Of a stretch of DNA of 64,000 bases, positions 60,841 to 64,000 are shown in pieces. The first letter of the stretch is position 1. Every line of letters starts with the position of its first letter. The notes beneath the pieces were generated by a model that had not been told where the DNA came from, made no database searches, and worked only from the letters and a program-made list of their open reading frames with translations. The DNA comes from Mesorhizobium shangrilense. Lineage in GTDB: Bacteria; Pseudomonadota; Alphaproteobacteria; Rhizobiales; Rhizobiaceae. The stretch is taken from NCBI RefSeq assembly GCF_040537815.1, contig NZ_JBEWSZ010000010.1:70401-134400 (forward strand). The letters are read 5' to 3'. Made by a program: the position numbers and the translations under genes.

Positions 60841-61824
60841 CTAAATTCCAACGACCAGCGCGCCGCCGCTGAGACCGGCACCCGCCGCCGCCAGCAGGAT
60901 TTTCTCGCCAAGCCGAAAAGGCTCCGTCTGATGAGCCAGCGACAGGGAGAGCGGGATGGTCGCGGCGGAAGAGTTGCCATAGTCGGCAATTGTCTTCACG
61001 ATTGCTTGATCTGCTATGCCGAGGTTCCTGCCGACCGCATCGAAAATACGGGCATTCGCCTGATGTGGCACGAACCGGCCGACATCCTGTGGTCGTACTC
61101 CGGCAGCGGCAAGCGCGCTTATCGAGCAATCGGTCATCATCTCGACAGCCTTCGCGAACACTTCGCGTCCGTCGGTCATCGTCATGCGGGTCTGCGCGAG
61201 GTCGAGGTCGCCACGGAACGGGATGTTGCTTCCTCCCGCCGGAATCTGGATCAGCCCGTAGCGCGAGCCGTCGGAATCCACCGAAGCGCCGAGAATGCCC
61301 TGATGGGGGTCCTCGCAAGGACCAATCACCAGGGCGCCGGCGGCATCGGCGAAAAGGACTGAGCTCGCGCGCTCGGCCGGATTGATGCGACGGCTGAGGA
61401 TGTTGGCCGCGATGACAAGGCTCGCTTTGCCGTGCAGGCGGGTGAACCCGTCGGCGAACATCAGCGCATAGATGAAGCCGGCGCAGGCGCCGGTCAGATC
61501 GACCGCGCCTGCGCGACCAAGGCCGAGCTTGTGCGCGACCAGGGGTGCACTGGGTGGCAGAAGGTGGTCGGGCGTCGAGGTGGCAAGCAACAGCAGCCCG
61601 ATGTCGCCGCGGTCAATACCGGCATTCGCCAGCGCCATGTCGCCAGCCTGCGTGGCAAGACCAGACAGCGTATCTTCGTCAGTTGCCCAGAAGCGGGTGC
61701 GGATTCCGGTACGCCTTTCGATCCAGCCCGGCTCGAGGCCGAGATTGCTCTCGATCTCGGCATTCGCCACCTTGCGCCCAGGCGCGTGATGGCCAAACCC
61801 GAGAATGCGCGACGACTTGCTCAT
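60841..61824 (-). CDS. bioZ: BioZ, KAS III-like enzyme of pimeloyl synthesis
   Basis: A 327-residue thiolase-fold enzyme similar to FabH. Catalytic triad: Cys114 in [13 protein letters not shown], His in VPHQANARI and Asn in [14 protein letters not shown]. In rhizobia bioZ belongs to the biotin operon and bypasses BioC/BioH by condensing a glutaryl starter with malonyl-ACP toward pimeloyl-ACP. Start overlaps the bioA stop by four bases, which supports the biotin role rather than a plain fatty-acid FabH. Confidence 0.93.
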   Translation of the reverse strand: MSKSSRILGFGHHAPGRKVANAEIESNLGLEPGWIERRTGIRTRFWATDEDTLSGLATQAGDMALANAGIDRGDIGLLLLATSTPDHLLPPSAPLVAHKLGLGRAGAVDLTGACAGFIYALMFADGFTRLHGKASLVIAANILSRRINPAERASSVLFADAAGALVIGPCEDPHQGILGASVDSDGSRYGLIQIPAGGSNIPFRGDLDLAQTRMTMTDGREVFAKAVEMMTDCSISALAAAGVRPQDVGRFVPHQANARIFDAVGRNLGIADQAIVKTIADYGNSSAATIPLSLSLAHQTEPFRLGEKILLAAAGAGLSGGALVVGI

Positions 61825-63089
61825 GGTCTCGCGCCGAAGCGTTCGCCGGCCTCCTCCATGGCGTCATAGAGCCCGTCGAGCTCGTCGTCGGTGATGCAAT
61901 AGGGCGGCAGAAGATAGAGGACATTGCCGAGCGGACGCACCAGCAGCCCACGCTCGAGGAAAAAGGCGCGCAGCTTTGGCCCGATCTCGGCCAGATAGCC
62001 AGCAGAGCCGGTGCGCAGGTCGAGAGCCGCGATCGTGCCGGTCGCCCGGCTGTCGGCGAAGTAGGGATTGTCGCCAAAGCGCCGAAGTCCGGCGGCCTGT
62101 CTCGCGCTCAGGGCCGCGACCCGCTCGGCCACCGGCTCGTCATGCCAGATCTCGACATTGGCGAGGGCTGCTGCGCAGGCCATCGGATTGGCGGTGTAGG
62201 AGCTCGAATGAAAGAAGGTCTTCTTCCGGTCCTCGGAATAGTGGGCGTGGAAAATGGCATCGGTGGCGAGCGTTGCCGCCAGCGGGACAACGCCGCCCGT
62301 CAGCCCTTTCGAGGTGCACAGGATGTCCGGTGAGATCGATGCCTGCTCGCAGGCGAACATGGTCCCGGTGCGGCCCCAGCCGGTCATCACCTCGTCGGCG
62401 ATCAGCAGCGTGCCGGAGGCCTCGGCGATCTTCTTCAATTCGGTCAGAACCCAGGCCGGATACATCAGCATGCCGCCGGCGCCAAGGACCAGCGGCTCGA
62501 CGATCAGCGCGGCGGCGTGCCGGTCGCGGGTGACCGCCTCGAACCGATCCAGCGTCTCCTGCTCTCGCCTCGCGGCCGGGAAGGGGATGGTGTCGACCTC
62601 GAACAGCAGCGGCTCGTAGGCGGCGTTGAACACGCCGCGGGCGCCGACGCTCATCGTGCCGATCGTGTCGCCATGATAGCTGTGCTCCATGGCGACGATG
62701 CGCGAGCGCGGCGCGCCGATGTTGCGGAAATAGCCGAGCGCCATCTTCAGCGCGACCTCGACGCAGGTCGAGCAGCTGTCGGAGTAGAACACCCAGTCGA
62801 GGCCGGGCGGAGCGAGGCCGACAAGTGCCCTGGCGAGGCGTTCGGCCGGCTCGTGGGTGAAGCCAGCGAAGATGATCTGGTCGAGGCTCGCCGCGGTCGT
62901 CTCGATGGCCTTGATGATGCGGGGATGGCGGTGGCCGTGGGTGACGACCCACCAGGAGGAAATGGCATCCAAGATGCGCGTGCCGTCGGCCTTGTGGAGG
63001 TAGGCGCCTTCGGTCCGGACGATTTCAGGGATGGCGGGCTCGAGCGCGTGCTGGGTGAACGGATGCCAGACTTGAGACTGCGACATCAT
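61821..63089 (-). CDS. bioA: Adenosylmethionine-8-amino-7-oxononanoate aminotransferase BioA
   Basis: A 422-residue fold-type I PLP enzyme making 7,8-diaminopelargonate. Motifs: [52 protein letters not shown] (PLP Asp in the DEV) and [10 protein letters not shown] with the Schiff-base Lys, and [16 protein letters not shown]. The segment [16 protein letters not shown] has Cys where relatives usually have Gly and Ser (SDSGSVSVEVA). Starts overlap: bioD stop and bioA start share ATGA. Confidence 0.95.
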   Translation of the reverse strand: MMSQSQVWHPFTQHALEPAIPEIVRTEGAYLHKADGTRILDAISSWWVVTHGHRHPRIIKAIETTAASLDQIIFAGFTHEPAERLARALVGLAPPGLDWVFYSDSCSTCVEVALKMALGYFRNIGAPRSRIVAMEHSYHGDTIGTMSVGARGVFNAAYEPLLFEVDTIPFPAARREQETLDRFEAVTRDRHAAALIVEPLVLGAGGMLMYPAWVLTELKKIAEASGTLLIADEVMTGWGRTGTMFACEQASISPDILCTSKGLTGGVVPLAATLATDAIFHAHYSEDRKKTFFHSSSYTANPMACAAALANVEIWHDEPVAERVAALSARQAAGLRRFGDNPYFADSRATGTIAALDLRTGSAGYLAEIGPKLRAFFLERGLLVRPLGNVLYLLPPYCITDDELDGLYDAMEEAGERFGARP

Positions 63090-63736
63090 TCGCCTCCGGC
63101 AATCAAAGCGAGGTCGAAGCCGGCAATCATCGCTTCCCTTAGTGCTTTGGGCGTCAGCGGATCGAGGCGCGGCAGCCTGCCGAGCTGCGGCACACCGCCG
63201 AATTCCACGATTGTCCGTTGCGTATCGGCCATCTCATCGCCGATGAAGGCGATGCCAGCAAGCGGGATGGAGCGAGCCCGAAGGGCCTCGATCGACAGCA
63301 GCGCGTGATTGATGGTGCCGAGCGTGGTCCGGGCGCACAGAATGACCGGCAGCCGCCATTGCGCGAAGATGTCGATGAACCTTGTGCGGCGGTTGAGCGG
63401 CACCATCAGCCCGCCCGCGCCCTCGATGACAAGCGGTGTCGGTAGGACCGGAAATGAAAGATCGACAGCCTCAATAGGGATGCCATCAATTTCGGCCGAA
63501 CGATGCGGCGACAGCGGCTTGCTCAAGCGGTAGACTTCCGGCAGCACGCGCTCTCGCGGCAGGCCGGAGAGTCGTTCAACGACCTCGCTGTCGGTCTCGC
63601 CGTCGAGGCCCGATTGCACCGGCTTCCAGTAGAAGCCGTCGAGCAGGCCGGCGAGCCCGGCCGAAAACACCGTCTTGCCGATGCCGGTGTCTGTTCCGGT
63701 GATGACGATGCGTTTGGTCATGGCGCCTCCGCTCAT
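63086..63736 (-). CDS. bioD: Dethiobiotin synthetase BioD
   Basis: A 216-residue enzyme of the P-loop type closing the ureido ring of dethiobiotin. Motifs: [18 protein letters not shown] (P-loop), [40 protein letters not shown] and [20 protein letters not shown] 63736 overlaps the bioF stop; ATG 63721 (MTKRIVI) is an equally possible start. Length is normal. Confidence 0.95.
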   Translation of the reverse strand: MSGGAMTKRIVITGTDTGIGKTVFSAGLAGLLDGFYWKPVQSGLDGETDSEVVERLSGLPRERVLPEVYRLSKPLSPHRSAEIDGIPIEAVDLSFPVLPTPLVIEGAGGLMVPLNRRTRFIDIFAQWRLPVILCARTTLGTINHALLSIEALRARSIPLAGIAFIGDEMADTQRTIVEFGGVPQLGRLPRLDPLTPKALREAMIAGFDLALIAGGE

Positions 63737-64000
63737 GTTTGGGCCAACACCTCAACGAGCGCCTCGACCATTGCGGAAATCTCGCCTTCGTCGACGTTGA
63801 GCGTCAGCGAAATGCGCAGGCGCGACGTGCCCTCGGGCACGGTCGGCGGACGAATGCCGCGGATGTCGAAGCCGCGTGCCTGGAGTGCCGCCGCCACCGC
63901 CATGCAACGGCCGTTGTGGCCGACGATGACCGGGAGAATTTGCGAACCGCTGGCCGCAACGCCGCAGCGTTTCATGAGTTCGTAGGCAGTAAAGCTCACC
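63733..64000 (-). CDS. bioF: 8-amino-7-oxononanoate synthase BioF, C-terminal part
   Basis: The frame enters at the window edge and ends at 63733. It encodes the last part of Bio[41 protein letters not shown] and [16 protein letters not shown], the conserved small-domain end of the enzyme (IxPVxVG, GxxVxxIRPPTVPxGxxRLR). The start and the PLP lysine lie outside the window. It overlaps bioD by four bases. Confidence 0.93.
   Translation of the reverse strand, partial: VSFTAYELMKRCGVAASGSQILPVIVGHNGRCMAVAAALQARGFDIRGIRPPTVPEGTSRLRISLTLNVDEGEISAMVEALVEVLAQT

Overview
The window is a stretch of accessory DNA from a Mesorhizobium-type rhizobium (Alphaproteobacteria), most likely part of a symbiosis island. 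The basis is a complete rhizobial Rhc-I type III secretion system (T3SS) under tts boxes, a nod box ahead of ttsI, the bio operon with its bioZ gene, and a thiamine operon with a TPP riboswitch. The species call is an inference from gene content; no phylogenetic marker is present.

Left part (1-12.75 kb). The window opens inside a large XopP/RipH-like effector candidate. A graveyard follows: methylase/helicase and tyrosine-recombinase remnants, a frameshifted ComF-like phosphoribosyltransferase next to a SLOG-type protein fused to an antidote-type HTH, a DUF982 gene, an intact Asp/Glu racemase between two broken IS110 copies, and an IS630 element split by a second transposon with a clean 6-bp target duplication.

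T3SS block (12.8-45.1 kb). One minus-strand operon runs nopC-nopA-sctD-(small ORF)-sctG-like-rhcV-y4yS. A second runs nopB-rhcJ-nolU-rhcL-rhcN-y4yJ-rhcQ-rhcR-rhcS-rhcT-rhcU, followed by nopP with its own tts box. The plus strand carries rhcC1 and nopX. Between the two operons sits a 2487-residue effector with 16 SKWP repeats, a DFDGD polymerase-like signature and a C-terminal shikimate-kinase domain. A third minus-strand group (ttsI, rhcC2, y4xK) lies downstream of a nod box. The reading is flavonoid/NodD to ttsI, then TtsI to tts boxes, then secretion apparatus, translocator and effectors.

Vitamin block (46-64 kb). thiC-thiO-thiS-thiG-thiE-thiD is a tight minus-strand operon behind a TPP riboswitch. 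A ghost of a second thiamine cluster (a thiC internal fragment at 53.8-54.2 kb and a decayed thiO at 59.2-59.45 kb) brackets a porin, a broken bluB and an intact hemN. The window ends with an alpha-carbonic anhydrase and the 3' end of the biotin operon (bioF partial, bioD, bioA, bioZ). Together these genes would supply cofactors during symbiosis or in soil.

Many frames differ by one base from an intact gene. Some of this is clearly decay, but sequencing error cannot be excluded from the sequence alone.
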